Shown piece by piece: positions 1 to 12,329 of a DNA stretch of 64,000 nt. Where the stretch lies: contig OX104134.1 of assembly GCA_944470555.2 (NCBI GenBank), positions 68,938,678 through 69,002,677 on the forward strand. The letters are read 5' to 3'. The stretch is from Heterobilharzia americana. Taxonomy: Eukaryota > Platyhelminthes > Trematoda > Strigeidida > Schistosomatidae. The translations under genes and the position numbers were made by a program. The notes under the pieces were generated by a model. The model searched no databases. It saw only the letters and a list, made by a program, of their open reading frames with translations, and was not told where the DNA came from. The first letter of the stretch is position 1; each line of letters begins with the position of its first letter.

Positions 1-3000
1 GTGAACACAGTAGACATTCTGCGCACTTTCTTGCTTCAGTTTGTTAATCTTTGTGGAGGTAAGATATAGAGCAACAGTTCAGACATTTGAGTGGCTGCAT
101 ACTCATAATGCTGATGATATTTGTGGAGGTAGTGAAGCATTTAGCAAAGGTTTGGCGATAAAACACAGGATAAGCCTGATTAGCAGGTTAAAAGACTATG
201 CTTAATTACTTTCTAATATAATGATGCTCTATAGTGATTCAAAATGCACGTCAGGTCACTTAAAAGTGGAAATTCTAGACAGAAGAATAAATAGGAAGAA
301 GTAACTTAGGAATACATTTCTCCTCATAGTTCAGTTTAAATTTATGTACAGAAGTTAAGAAAGACTGGAATAATCTCAATAGGCTGAAGAAGCTTCAGAA
401 AGTCACAATTTGTTAAATCATCTTTGGTTTTACCTCACAGACAGTATACTTAGGGAAATTGTTGGCATATTTTCTTCATATGCCATTATTGTTCGTTAAA
501 ACAGCCTTTTTTTCTTTATATGAAGCTTTTACCACAAAACAGACATAATAATTTAACGTTAATGGTGAGTGAGATCTCCGTTATAGTCGTACAAAATCAC
601 TGCAACTATTTAGCTGAACCAGAATATGGATCAACAGAAATAACCACTGTTGTATGGTAAACACAATATCGATCGTATAATTTAGCCTCTTGAAAACCCT
701 TAATATTTTGTGAGATAGACTTCCTTTAGTACTCCTGTTTGTAACAGAAATGGAAGGAGTTAGGGGTACTTCAGGTGATAAACAAATAAACTAGTATGTC
801 AGACATTTTGAGCCAAATGATCAGTGATGTATGTACAGATTCTAGAGGAATGATTACATTCTTCAAGTTAAGAAATGACTCTTATTGAAGTGTGTAGGTT
901 AGAGACTATGTCTGAAGATTTCTGTCAGAATGCAGTCACTTGTATTGTGTCAACTCTTGGCTTTAGTTTATTATACTAGACAGTTTCAGTTAGTTCACTG
1001 AGATATATAAATGATTATTTATTTGGGGGAAATGGTTGTATTTTGGAGAAGGGGATACTGATTTTCCTATGCATGTATGAGACAAGACATTCTAAAAAGT
1101 TAAAACCAGCTAGCACCTTTTTGAGTAAATGTGACGACGCATGATTACGAAAGCTCCTCTTGAGAGGGAACAATGTACTCAGATTGTTAGCACGTATAAT
1201 GTATTTCTGAAGGGAGTCAGTCTTGACTTGAATAGGATAGTGATAGATTCTCTGAATTTAGCGGGAACTGATGAAAGTTCGGACCCCTGGGAGTGGATAC
1301 ATCTCCTTAGGGTTGAAGATAGACCTTGTTGGTGAGTGCCAACAACCATGATACTTATGCAAAGGACTTCGTAGCAATCGACTCCCGACGTATACAGATG
1401 AGTAAGAATGCATTCATGATTGACTGAACGATTATTTTAAAGACGGAGAAGGGATGGAAACTTCCTAATTGCCTTTATTATTGCTATCATAAGGCAGGTT
1501 AAGGAGACTGTATTTAACAGTGTATTACCAAGAGGAAATTTAACACAACTCATTTCTGGACATTGGGATTTTAGGCAGAAATCATTTGGGCATTACAGTG
1601 CTTTAGGTAGGGTACTTTCAAGGAATATTTGTTGAACTGTCTATATCAACTCTGATAAGTGTTGTTTCTTGTAAATATCATAGTAATGGTATCTCATTTC
1701 GTCCTCTACAAAGTGTTTACACAAAATTAACTACAGCCATGAGTTTCACTACTTTTGATATTTAGTTGTATGAATTTTCTGGAACTGAGATATTCTTCAA
1801 AGTTTGTCAAGGTGGAAACCCTACTTTTTTGTCTATGTGGAAGCTGTTCTGTTGCTATTAGTAACTTACAAACACCATCAATGAGATGAAGTTTCTGAAG
1901 GACACGATGAATAGTATCCTAAAAGTTCGTAACACGTAATTTCTTTGCATGAATGAGGCCATCAGCAGAACCTTTATGTTGATGAAGTGGAGTTCTTCAA
2001 AAATATTTCAAAATATCATTTGACATCATTCAGGAGGAATTCCTTCAACATGAATTTCTTTTAAGAAAAGGGAAACCACCTAGGCATTCTCATGTATATT
2101 CCTCATTTGTGATCATTCAATGAAGCTATTGTTTTCCTAAACGAATACCATGTGCTCTCATTAGTTAGAGAAAAACTCGTACGAGTTCTTCACTCCACAG
2201 CATCATGCGTTTCTTGCTAAACTAAATGGCTTTTATGTAAAATTGACTACCCTTAGGGTTTAACGGAATGAAGTATCCATGTCAAGTTTCTGTTAGTAAG
2301 TGAAGAAGATATTTTATGATAATTCACAAGATGCACAAGACTTGTTTAAAGTACATAGTATCGGATATATGCCACCTTAAATTACCCTGATAACTTCGCA
2401 GGTGACGGGAAATATTTTTAAATAAGGTCATTGATTTTCGCGGTACTGCATTCTCAGTGTTGAACATTCCGATTGTAAATCTTACTTTCTGCATTTTGTG
2501 CTGTTAATGTTATCCAGAATGATGAAGTGAACTTCTAGATTAAAGTAAGCAGCTCTGAGAGGGAAAAACCTGCAGGAAGTTTCCCAGTTTATAGAAAATA
2601 AAAGAAGTAGAGACTGTCTGAAAGCCTTTTGTAATTCATCCAATCAGGTGAACGTGTATTATTAAGGACATAACGAACGCCAGCTTCATATGCAAGAAAC
2701 TTATAAGATAATCATTGTACTTACCCTTTTGAATCATCTAAGCGAAAATCTCTTTGTGCAAAGCATTGGAAGGAAATAAATGTCAGTATTGCACTGCTAC
2801 TCTTCAGGTTAAACTCCTTCATATTAGGAAATAAGCATCTGGAAGATTCTGAGTAAAAATCTTATTTTTTCCGATTGCACGACCTGATAGTTGATTTACA
2901 AAGGAGCAGTTATTCAGAAACAGTGAAAGGAAAGTATGATTCTGAAACCTACAATCTGTTGTAATATTCAAACCTGTGAACCTCATCGATAGGTCCCAGT

Positions 3001-4900
3001 TAGTAGTCCTGGAACTGTTATAAACCTTTGTCGATGGGTATGGAAATGTAGGTTAGTCTGCTTTTATTTGCAGTAGATGGAGAGTTGATGTGTTAGTCTC
3101 CCTTGAAAGTCATCAGGAGGCTGTGGACCAGAGTTTCGTATTTGTAGGCTCCTTAGAAAAACATGTCTACAACCTGACTGGGACTAATATCCCTCAGATA
3201 TCCCTCGAGGTTTCAGATACACCTTAATGACGAGTGTCCGAAAGCACGAAAAGCACGCGGTTAAGGCTTCCTGTCAATTGCCTCCAACCAATTAAAATCA
3301 ATTCAAGCACATCGCTTGGTGATTACAGTGCAAATGAGCAATAGAATTTAATCAGCACTAAATAGCAACAAATCGGTTATCTTCCAGTGACAAATAAGTG
3401 TATTTTTCTTCATCTGTCTGAAATATGCAAACTCTATTAATCCACAACTAGACTTATATTGCAACTTCCAAAGCAGACTCAGCACATGGAACAAAAATTT
3501 GCAGTCTAAAGTCAGAAGACCTTAATATATTATAAGTTTTAAATGATACAAAATATCTAACTGCAGGTATTTCAATAAGTTATTTTCTTTTTCAATAGCT
3601 CAGTCTTCGACAAAAGACAATGCATAAAGCCTTTAAAAATTCAATTGAAATTTTATTATTTAGAAAATTTTTGTAACTTTCTATCTTTACATATTGGTCA
3701 ATATTTACTGACAAACTAAGTCAAAAACTTTTGAGTGTACTTTGTTGATCCGCTTCAAAAAGGGTTTTTTATTGCTCTCTGTTTACCTAGTAAATTGAGC
3801 ATACTTTTTCTACCTTTTACTTATTTACTGCTTCTAATCGACTTGTTTAGTGTCTATCTAGAGGTATGACGAACCCGTGGATAATGAAAAAAAACTGTAC
3901 AGTGGTCATATTTTGTCATCTCTTGGTGATTTTCACTTATCTGCTCGAGATTTTGGTTTGTAAAAGTATGAAAAAGACCGTCTTGTGATTTCACAGTCTT
4001 CTTTTATACAATCTGTTAGAAAGTTGTAAAGATTATGCGACTGATTGAGTACGGAGTACTTAGCTTGTATTCGTCTTTTAAAGCATAGATCAACATCCAT
4101 GCGAAGAAGCCACACAGTCGTAGTCCTCTGAGGGAAAGTAGATTTTCTGATCAAATAATGCTAATTACTCGATCAGTGGTATTGTGAGCCCTGCAGAAGA
4201 AAATTCCGATAAGGAAGAGAGAGAGGGAGCTAACCAAAGTGAACTGATTAGGAAAGAAATGTTTTGACACTATTTAGTGAAATCAGTAATCCTCGTGTTC
4301 CCTTAGGTGTTTTGTGAGGAATCGTCTCGCAAATGACTTCTACAACTAATTGACACATTGGCATAACAACTATTATCTCATTCTATGTTGGATCTTATCA
4401 GCAGTTCTCACAACAGATCATCAAAGTGAATTTCTGACCTCGGAAGCCAGCCAGGACGGCACTGAGGACAATACCACATCAAAATACCTTTGTTATGACC
4501 ACCTCGTATTGTGAGTTGACTCATATATCAGGTCACTGACTGGGTGGGAATTCTCTAATCATCAGGTCTAGAACTCGTGAAATAGCTTCTTTTGGAGACT
4601 GAAGTGATATGTTTCTGAGACGTCTTCAACCAGTATGGAATATTGACTTACCTCTGCTTAGTTTTCAATGATCTTCCAGTAGATATCAGCCAGAGATAAA
4701 ATCTTAGCAAACACTTAGCATGATTTTCATCCACGCCATATGCAAAATTTCGATCTTTGCTGTAGTACCTCGAAAATCCCAGTTATAGTTCAAACAATAG
4801 TTCGATGAACAAAAAGTATTTTTTTTCATAACTTCTACCTCACGTTCTACAGTTATATATCTATATTGCTCAATCAGAGAATAAGTGCGTGTCAACAACA
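1..4900. other. A+T-rich sequence with no recognised gene
   Basis: No open stretch here resembles a known family. The longest (1141-1335 plus, 3933-4154 minus) lack convincing splice signals and recognisable motifs. Since the PKD gene runs leftwards on the minus strand from 15792 and its kinase exons were not found, part of this stretch may be PKD intron. Old, unrecognisable repeats may also be present. Confidence 0.4.
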
Positions 4901-5109
4901 GTGAGATGTTATCTGACAGATAATCGTTAATTTAATCCAAAATAATCAGTAATATAGGTGATAAAACGATACGGGGTTTGTCAAAATTAATTATGCCAGG
5001 GAGCTGCTCATTCCAAAGCTGGCTAAGGTATTAGTAATGGCTGCAACTGTTTTCCTTGCATGCAATATTCATGGTGTTCAAGCCGAATAGTCACGGTTTC
5101 TGCGATTTG

Positions 5110-6800
5110 AAATATTCGTTATCTAGTAGCTTTTGATAAATTAATGACGATGCGGTAAATGACTGAAAATGACTGATTCATATTTTCTGTATAGTTTATT
5201 TGAAAGAGGTGAGATAATATCGAGCTATTTACATTTTTCACAACACCTTTATCTAGATGTGTTGGGAGGTGTTCACAAGCATGAACATCAGCATAACTGG
5301 CTCTACGGGAGCAGTTGAATCCATAAACACAACAAGGAGCAGCCAATGTAGGTATCTGATCTCTCAGTGTCGGTAACATAACTGGGCGTGTGAGAAATAC
5401 AAGCTGCAATTTTCCCGTACTGAATAGATTTCGGATCTTCTAAAATTGGTATCTCACATGGCGTTTCCCTTCTGGATTGCAATTTTATGTAAAGCAGTTA
5501 CGTACTCATAGTTGAAGTACATTTATTTTCCATTTTCATCGTCGTGTGCTTTTTATGAACTTATCTGAAAAGCCATTTTCAGTTAGTATGCTGTCTAAGA
5601 TTTTCAATTCTTCATCGACCGTATCCTCTGAATATATAGCTCTTATGCTGTAACTAAGGGTCTTTGATAGATTTCGTTTGTATCAGAGGAGGACAGAGCT
5701 AGAGAAGTGGATACATCGTCCCGTCCATGTGTTTTCTGATATAAACTCTTCAGCTGTCTATCTGGTCTTCTTAAAGTAAGAACGTCCAGAAATACTATCA
5801 CCTTATGCGGTAATTCCTACTGAAATATGAATTTTATGGTTGGGTGTATTTCATGGAAATTGATTGGCATCTCAGACTTGTTCTAGCTGTTTCGCATATC
5901 TACAGTAAAATGAAAAAAAACTTTCTAAAAAGTTGATTCAGAGGACCATTTTCTGGTTAGTAAGGAAAATGTTTGCTAATATGGATTCTGATGGCCAGTC
6001 CTTCGCGACCCGATCCATTTGGCTGTTGAATTCCTCAATTCGATATCAACATTCTTTAAGGACATCCACTTGAATTCAAAATTCAACTGTCTCACTCACC
6101 TACTCACATATGTAGTCAACTATTTCCATGAGTAGGACATTGGTAAATAAAGATGTTGCACCTAATGTTATCATAATTTTATCTTTAATGTTAGCATTCA
6201 TCATTTTGTCCAGGAATTTAAATGTCTTTCACGCTATACTTGACTTTCTGTGCATATAATGGCTTCAAAATAGATACCAGCCATTTCGCTACTCCACAGT
6301 AGGATGGATTTTGCCTGTCAAGAATAGGTATTAGTGGTATCCCCGGTTTATGTATATTAGGCAGTCTGTATAGTCTTGGCATGAATGTACCAGTAGATTC
6401 GATTCTGTCATGTAAGCTAGAAAGGTTTATATTGCTGCTTGTTTAGTTTCTTCAAAGACTAAGTCAATTCATAATTCATCTTGTTATTTGAATCCTTTTG
6501 TTTCCTCAGTTTTTGAAATTTTGATCTATTCTTCATATCTCTTTACATAGTTCATTTTCACAAGAAGAACTACACCTATTCCTTTATAAAGCTTGGGGAT
6601 TATTAGTTTTTCATCCATTGCAGGTTTATCACCTACATTGTTGGGTGTTCTGAGTTGTATTATTGATTGACTGTAGTAAAAATAAATTCTTATTGTTGAG
6701 ACACTTATTCTGTGATTGAACAGGATTGATATGTAGCTATAGAGATCTTGAGGAAGAAGTTATCGAAAAGAATATTCATTGCTCATCAAACTGTCTTTAT
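5110..6800 (-). mobile_element. Degenerate Penelope-like element, RT and GIY-YIG
   Basis: Reading the minus strand leftwards from about 6800 gives pieces of a PLE protein in order, broken by stops and frameshifts. First comes a segment like the RT N-terminal DKG region (DEKLIIPKLYKGIGVVLL, near 6600). Then LPNIHKPGIPLIPIL with VAKWLVSILKPL (near 6340-6250), a motif-A-like GATSLFTNV (near 6150), a motif-B-like segment ending ESILANIFLTNQ (near 5990), and FYCRYAKQ where motif C (RYxDD) is expected (near 5900). Towards 5400-5120 a GIY-YIG-like Cys/His segment with EHLPTHL and the usual PLE tail (SSILSHL) follows. The catalytic Asp residues of motifs A and C are lost, so the copy is dead. It is a different lineage from the PLE at 27297-30063. 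Boundaries are approximate. Confidence 0.72.
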
Positions 6801-7229
6801 TATAGTAAACACTTTTAAAAACCCTCATGTCGGAATTTATTGTGAATTTTTTGAAAATGGTAAGTTGATATTATGATCCACTTTAGTACTGCAATGCTGT
6901 TGGACGAAGCAGTTACACACCAAATCACTTTGAGGTGTATTCATTGAAGGTAAGTCATCGAAAATGGACCCAGCGTCAATTTTTCTGTTGTCAGACTTAA
7001 ACTCCGTCAGCTTACTTAGTGAATCAGAATCTTAGAGTGGCTACAAAGAGAATGTTCCCCGGAAAACGGTACGGCAGTCATGTATGCGTAAACGTTATCT
7101 GGCAAGCTGTTGTGCACGAAGCAATAATGAGTAGCTTCGTGACATGAAATGAAGTCATTTTATTGGACAGATATTTATAAGCTGCATACAGCCCTAAACA
7201 TGATTATACCGATATTTCTAGATAGAAAA

Positions 7230-8330
7230 AATATTATCAACTGAAAAAAAGATTCAGAGGAGAGAAGTTGCTAACCCGTTGACGAAACACGGAAGTCCGC
7301 ATATGATCAGAAAACAGGAGGGGAAAAATTACCTAAGCAAAATAATGATGAATTAACAGGATAATATGATATTACAAGTATGTTGACAGTACTTTTGTTG
7401 GCTATGACAATATGAATCATGCATAAGTATTACTTGATGCTTCTGTCAAACCAATTCTAATATGAATTTTAAGATGGAATAGAAAAGTGAAAACAGACTC
7501 AACTTCTTAAATCTAAGTGCATTCTGCAGAAATAACGGTACTTTTGAGTACACTATACATAGAAAAGATACATTGACGGGTCAGTACTTTGACCACAGTA
7601 GTTTTGCTCTACCAATTATAAACTAAGTTTAGTTAGGACTACCCTCAATAGAATTAAAAAAGTAGAGCTCAAAGGAAAAATTGGAACAGGAATCATGCAC
7701 TATTGAGAAAAGTCTTAAGGAGAATACATACCTTAAGAAGTTTATTCTGAAGCATATAATAGAGTATACTGAAAAGCCGAAATATCAAGCTGTTGACATA
7801 AAGACTGTCCATAGTCATTTGAGGTCAGATATCTACTGGAAAAGATTTGTAGCTCAGGATGAGGATGTTTGTGCTTTTGGTGTTCTCTGAACTTTAACAT
7901 TTTGTCATTGACATCCTCAACATTATCTTCATAAAGAACTTCTTTAAGTAGCTCAGAGAACACTACACCACCATCAGATATCAGAACCAATAGATAGACG
8001 AATAGAAGGTATATAAGAAAGAAGCTGCTAGGCTGATATCAGTTTGCAACACTGTATGTAAACTGAGTCGATCTAGAGCACATAAATACGTTTCTCATTT
8101 GACGTTTAACTGAACTAGTCAATTTACATGTACTTGTGGAAGCCGGTATTTGAAAAGGACTGGTGGAATGCCGTCTACTAGGTTTTACGAATAGGTCCGA
8201 AGAAAACTCGAGCACTATGGTGGGCTGTGATTCCATTTTAGTATGTTTTGTCACACAGTGAAACAGGATTATTAACCGGATAACGTTTTGGACATAATTT
8301 ATTGTCCACATTCATATCTAGTAAATAATA
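7230..8330 (+). mobile_element. Degenerate Penelope-like element, 3' half
   Basis: The plus strand shows a motif-C-like YYKYVDSTFVGY near 7370 (second catalytic Asp replaced by Ser). It continues with RNNGTFEYTIHRKDTLTGQY at about 7530-7600, matching the FLDV...YRKxTxTGxYxxF segment downstream of the RT active site in PLEs. From 8020 to 8240 there is a GIY-YIG-like part (FTCTCGSRYLKRTGG, then a EHYGG segment). Several stops and frameshifts separate the pieces. It points away from the minus-strand remnant at 5110-6800, so the two lie divergently with about 450 bp between them. The open stretch 7681-7890 is the part between RT and endonuclease, not a host gene. Confidence 0.68.
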
Positions 8331-8339
8331 CTGTCTCAA

Positions 8340-9220
8340 ACTAAACTGAAATCACATATCCCAAGAAATATTTTTTTTAAAGAAACTATGTTTTTACAAG
8401 TGAAGTAGTCAGACACCTGATGGAAACTTGACACCAAATAGATATTTCTGAAGTCATTACAAGAATAAATAAAAAAGAATTGTCAAGTTTTACTCTGTTT
8501 TGTTGATGGCTTTGCAATCAGCCATTTTAAACCTGACTTTTGTACACAAAAGGAGACTATGACATCTTTGTTTACCCCAGTAATTCATTGTTATTTCGGT
8601 TAAATAATGCCTTCCTCGCTATCCAATGAGTTTTGATTGCATCTACTTTATTTTCATGTCTCCTGATTATTTGTGTGCTTATGTATTTCCTCAACTGGTA
8701 GGCAACTTCTTGCCTTTGAATCTTTGTTCGTTTGACAACATTTCTATCGACTCAATCACGCATAAGTTATGATTTATCTTAACTGGGATCGGTAATTTTA
8801 GGTTCTATGCAGCTGATGGATATCAGTGGAGCAAAATGACTCTGTTTTCTTCGATAAATTTGATCGTTCGTGCTTTGTTCAGATTTGTAGAAGAAAAGAA
8901 ATGTATGGTATTGTTTCATGATCAAGTCAGTGAACACTGTGTTGATTTCAGGAGAGAAAGGGAGAGATACAACTGGTAAATTCATTACACAGGCGAAAAC
9001 AGGGGTTTTGGGAACAGATTTAGTAAATTCATAAGTTACCACCAGTCAGTTCATTTGACATTGGAAAATGAAGTAAAATGGACTTTCTAAGGGACAGGGA
9101 GTTACCGTAAAATTGACAGTGTATGCAGTTTGTATGTTGGCTCTGCTTTCGAGAGAACAGTGAATTATAGTGTGATTGCTTGTATTCATCGCTAAAACTA
9201 TACCCGTTGCACAAGAAGTG
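8340..9220. other. A+T-rich sequence, nothing recognised
   Basis: An 87-codon open stretch on the minus strand (8779-9042) has no recognisable motif or good flanking splice sites. I see no gene here. Confidence 0.35.
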
Positions 9221-9225
9221 GTTAT

Positions 9226-9395
9226 GTGGCTCGGTTGTTTATTGGATAACGCTCTTGCATTTGAAGCGATCGCTTCCGAGCCCGAATCCCGGTGGGAAAC
9301 AACATCACTCACTTGGAGGCAGGTACATCCAGCTGATGAGTCCCAATGGCCTTGAATGGGAATAAGTCACACTGGATGTCTGAAACCAAAACCCC
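9226..9395 (+). mobile_element. tRNA-headed SINE with hammerhead motif (Sm-alpha type)
   Basis: The left part is tRNA-like: a box-A-like GTGGCTCGGTTG at the start and a box-B-like GAGCCCGAATCC about 50 bases on. The right part has the Sm-alpha hammerhead arrangement: AGGTACATCCAGCTGATGAG at 9321-9340, then a stem-II-like segment and the closing ACTGGATGTC at 9371-9380. The Sm-alpha SINE family of schistosomes is established as encoding active hammerhead ribozymes. In this copy the GAAA after stem II reads AATAA and stem II is altered, so activity is doubtful. Confidence 0.75.
9321..9380 (+). ncRNA. Hammerhead ribozyme core, decayed
   Basis: The conserved box CTGATGAG lies at 9333-9340, preceded by stem-I bases GTACATCCAG whose partner CTGGATGTC lies at 9372-9380. 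Stem II (GTCCCA pairing with TGGGA) is plausible with an enlarged loop. The GAAA box is changed, so self-cleavage is uncertain. Confidence 0.6.
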
Positions 9396-10179
9396 TCTTT
9401 TGGAAGTGTATGATACATACTGATAAGTTACAGGAGAGCAACTGATTTCATATCATTTTCAAGTTTCTGGAGTGATATCATTTCCTTTGATGTTACAAGT
9501 ATGTCTTGCTAATAAATGAAATCAGTTGAACTGGAAATCCTTTTCGAATGGCTGAAACCTCCAAACACCGGTCAGAGCTCACCATGGTGGTAAGTCTTTT
9601 GGTTCGGTGACTGAATTGCAAAGCGACAGAAAATTTAGTAGGCACTCAGGTCTAGACTACATGACATTCGTCACTCTCCAGTGACCGATGAGTACATAAA
9701 ACACAATAATTTAGGAAAAATTTTCACTCGTCTTTTTCAAATTTTTCTTTCGTAGAATGCTGACATACAACATTTTTCATGAAAAGTAGCGCTGTTAACC
9801 AAGATGTTGAAGGAGATTACCATTGTGTATTCATAAGTGAAAACAAAAGAATACAAACAGATACATCTGAATGAGTGTAGGCTGGGAGAAAATTATGCGC
9901 AGGTATTATGTCTGAACAATGTAGGCTTAAAGTAAGTAATATCTTGCTAGAGTTTGCTCCAGGAAAAGCAGACATGATTAAATAACCCATCAAACACTAC
10001 AAAAACCTAAATGAAGGGCTGATCAAAAAGGATAAGTCAGAGGTTCAGATAACATAGGATTAGAGTTAATGATGCCACTAAGCCTGGTGATAAAAAGCCT
10101 ACAACAAAATATCGAAGCTGAGGGAATACTAAACTATAGTTGTTCTCATCCTGCTCTAAAGCAAACTTCTCATCATTTA

Positions 10180-10181
<2 letters not shown>

Positions 10182-10246
<65 letters not shown>
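10182..10246. repeat. (TA)n microsatellite
   Basis: Uninterrupted dinucleotide tract of about 65 bp. Apparent Tyr-Ile open frames across it on both strands are artefacts. Confidence 0.97.
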
Positions 10247-10247
<1 letters not shown>

Positions 10248-11749
10248 TGATAAGTTAGGGTTTTATCGATAAGGCTACTGGACAACGCCGCCACTATGCA
10301 TATCATTTATCAACCAGTGTACGCCATACATATTTTAAATCCACTAGTTTTAAAAACGTACGTGAGTATTTTCAATGACAGTTGAAAATTTTAAAATGGC
10401 CAATAAAAATAAAATAACTTAACCGGTATTTATTCTAACCTTCTTAAAAATATCAGAATAAAGTTTTTTGATCTGCGCTGTATATATATATGGAAGCTAT
10501 AATGCTCCGAAGCAATACGAATATCGATAGAACAATGACTTCTCAACACAATACAATGGGACTGAAGGTATATTTACTTCAACCAAACACTGTGACCGTA
10601 ACTGAAGGTTCAGTCGTTTACATAATTTCTTGACCAGGGAAAACAAAATAACATATTAAAAGTGTAAGGTGCAGCAGTCAGCGTTAGTATCTTAAACCGC
10701 GGTAAAAATAAGTAACATTGCGTGTAGCGAAAAAGGCACGAAAGTGAGGCTTACACTTTACAATGAAAATATATACATATTATAAGTTAGTTTTTTAGGG
10801 ATCACGCATCCCTAACAAAAGTTCAGTAGTAATTACCTATCGTGTCATATAGGGAGCAGAATTAATTTCATTTCCTGTAACTAAGTGTTAATACATATGC
10901 AATATTCACTTATGGATTCTGGCCAGCAGAAACGAATACATGTTTCTCTTTGGATACTGCCAAGGAACGGACTGCATAGATGTGAAGAACTTCGGATTTT
11001 TTCTATATTTTATGGTCGTTTGATCAGCAAAATATGTACCAAAACGTGTATGCATGCTTATTTTTGAACAGTAAGCCTGCTGCACTATGAATTTATGCGT
11101 TGTTGCTTTTAAACGAATTTATTCTCAAGCTGTAAATTCGCATATGTTCAAAGACTGCCACCCGTTAGGAATATTTAGCTTTCAAAATGAAAGGTTAAAA
11201 TAACAATAATGGTGCTATAATAATAATAATGTTGCTAGTTGATGACGTAAAGATTGAAAGATGACAAAAAGGGTTACGTAAGACTTTTAAATAATTTATA
11301 AAGTGCATCTAGATTATAAGGGGGCTTAAACATGGTAGAGTTAATAAACAGTCAAAGAATTAGTAATATGAAAAGAGTCCTCTTCTCTAAATATCTTTTT
11401 TATGGTATCACAATGGAAATTATGATTATATTGTTGCTTTTGGCAAGTAGTGTCCAAATATCCCAGATATTTTTGAAGTATGTATGAAGATTTTTCCGGT
11501 GAGTCTGAAGTTCTTTTGTTTTCCTGATGATGTATGGGACTGGATTTATCAGCCTCCAGTAGAGTTTAGAATTCTCATCCGGGTAGCTAGATATCTGTAT
11601 ACTGCAGTAAAAAGATGCTGACATTCAAAGTGTGATTAAGAACAGTTTGATAATATACTTAACTGTAGAGGTATTTCATGAAAAAGATTAAATGTAGAAC
11701 GAGGTCCAGAGAATATATTTGGATTATAGAATCAGTAACGACACAATAG

Positions 11750-12322
11750 AATATAAATAACAAGATCCTGATTTTTAACATCACGTGAATTCAGTGCTGT
11801 TATGTGATGGTTCACAAACTTGGCGCGTCACCAAAACCACTTCCAACAAACTACACACATAAATCATCAACAGCTGACACCTACGCTCACTCGATACTGA
11901 CAGTGAAGATCAGATGGCCAGAATAATAAGGATAAGCAACAAGGAACGCTGACTGGCTGGCTGGCTGGCTGTCAACAAACCAACGAAGCAAGAACCCATC
12001 ACCCAAGAAATATGCAGAATAAAATGGAGATGGATTGGATTGGGTATACACTGAGAAGACCGATTGAGGACATCACGTGCCAGGCCAGGCCTTCAAGTGG
12101 AATCCAAAAAGGGAAACGACGAGTTGAGTGTCATAGTTGAGGGTGACATGGAGGAGATCGTGTGAGGAAGAAATGAAAGCTTGTGGGGAGTGGTTGAACC
12201 ATGTTAAGAAGGCATGCAGAGAACAGAGTGAAATGGAGATGTGCTGTTGAAGCCCTATGTTCCACTTGGAACCCAAGGGTAAAATAATAACCATAATAAT
12301 ACTAAAAAATAATAATAATAAA
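11750..12322 (+). mobile_element. 3' end of an RTE/SR2-like element, truncated
   Basis: This stretch matches the last ~550 bp of the full element at 38706-41921, starting around the codons for the conserved LLYGSETWRVT segment and ending at the AGGAACCCAAGG-like terminus with an imperfect (TAA)n tail. It belongs to the derivative subfamily: it has a (GGCT)n tract at 11953-11971 and the CTGTCAAC...GAAGCAAGAACCC segment shared with the copies at 37977, 47933 and 55295. The coding frame is broken several times. Truncation at the 5' end is usual for target-primed insertion. Confidence 0.85.
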
Positions 12323-12329
12323 GGGGAGC

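Noticed and set aside
1141..1335. 64-codon plus-strand frame starting with ATG
   Set aside because: No recognisable domain, no splice context; chance length in this base composition.
3933..4154. Minus-strand 73-codon frame as a possible exon
   Set aside because: The only strong acceptor upstream (TTTTCTTCTGCAG) leads into stops in all frames before this region.
10037..10306. Tyr-Ile repeat frames on both strands (also at 26048-26272)
   Set aside because: Translations of (TA)n.
11400..11624. Minus-strand frame containing KLYWRLINP, reminiscent of the missing PH core HYWRLD
   Set aside because: It lies downstream of the PH-end exon in gene order, and the residues around it do not match PKD.
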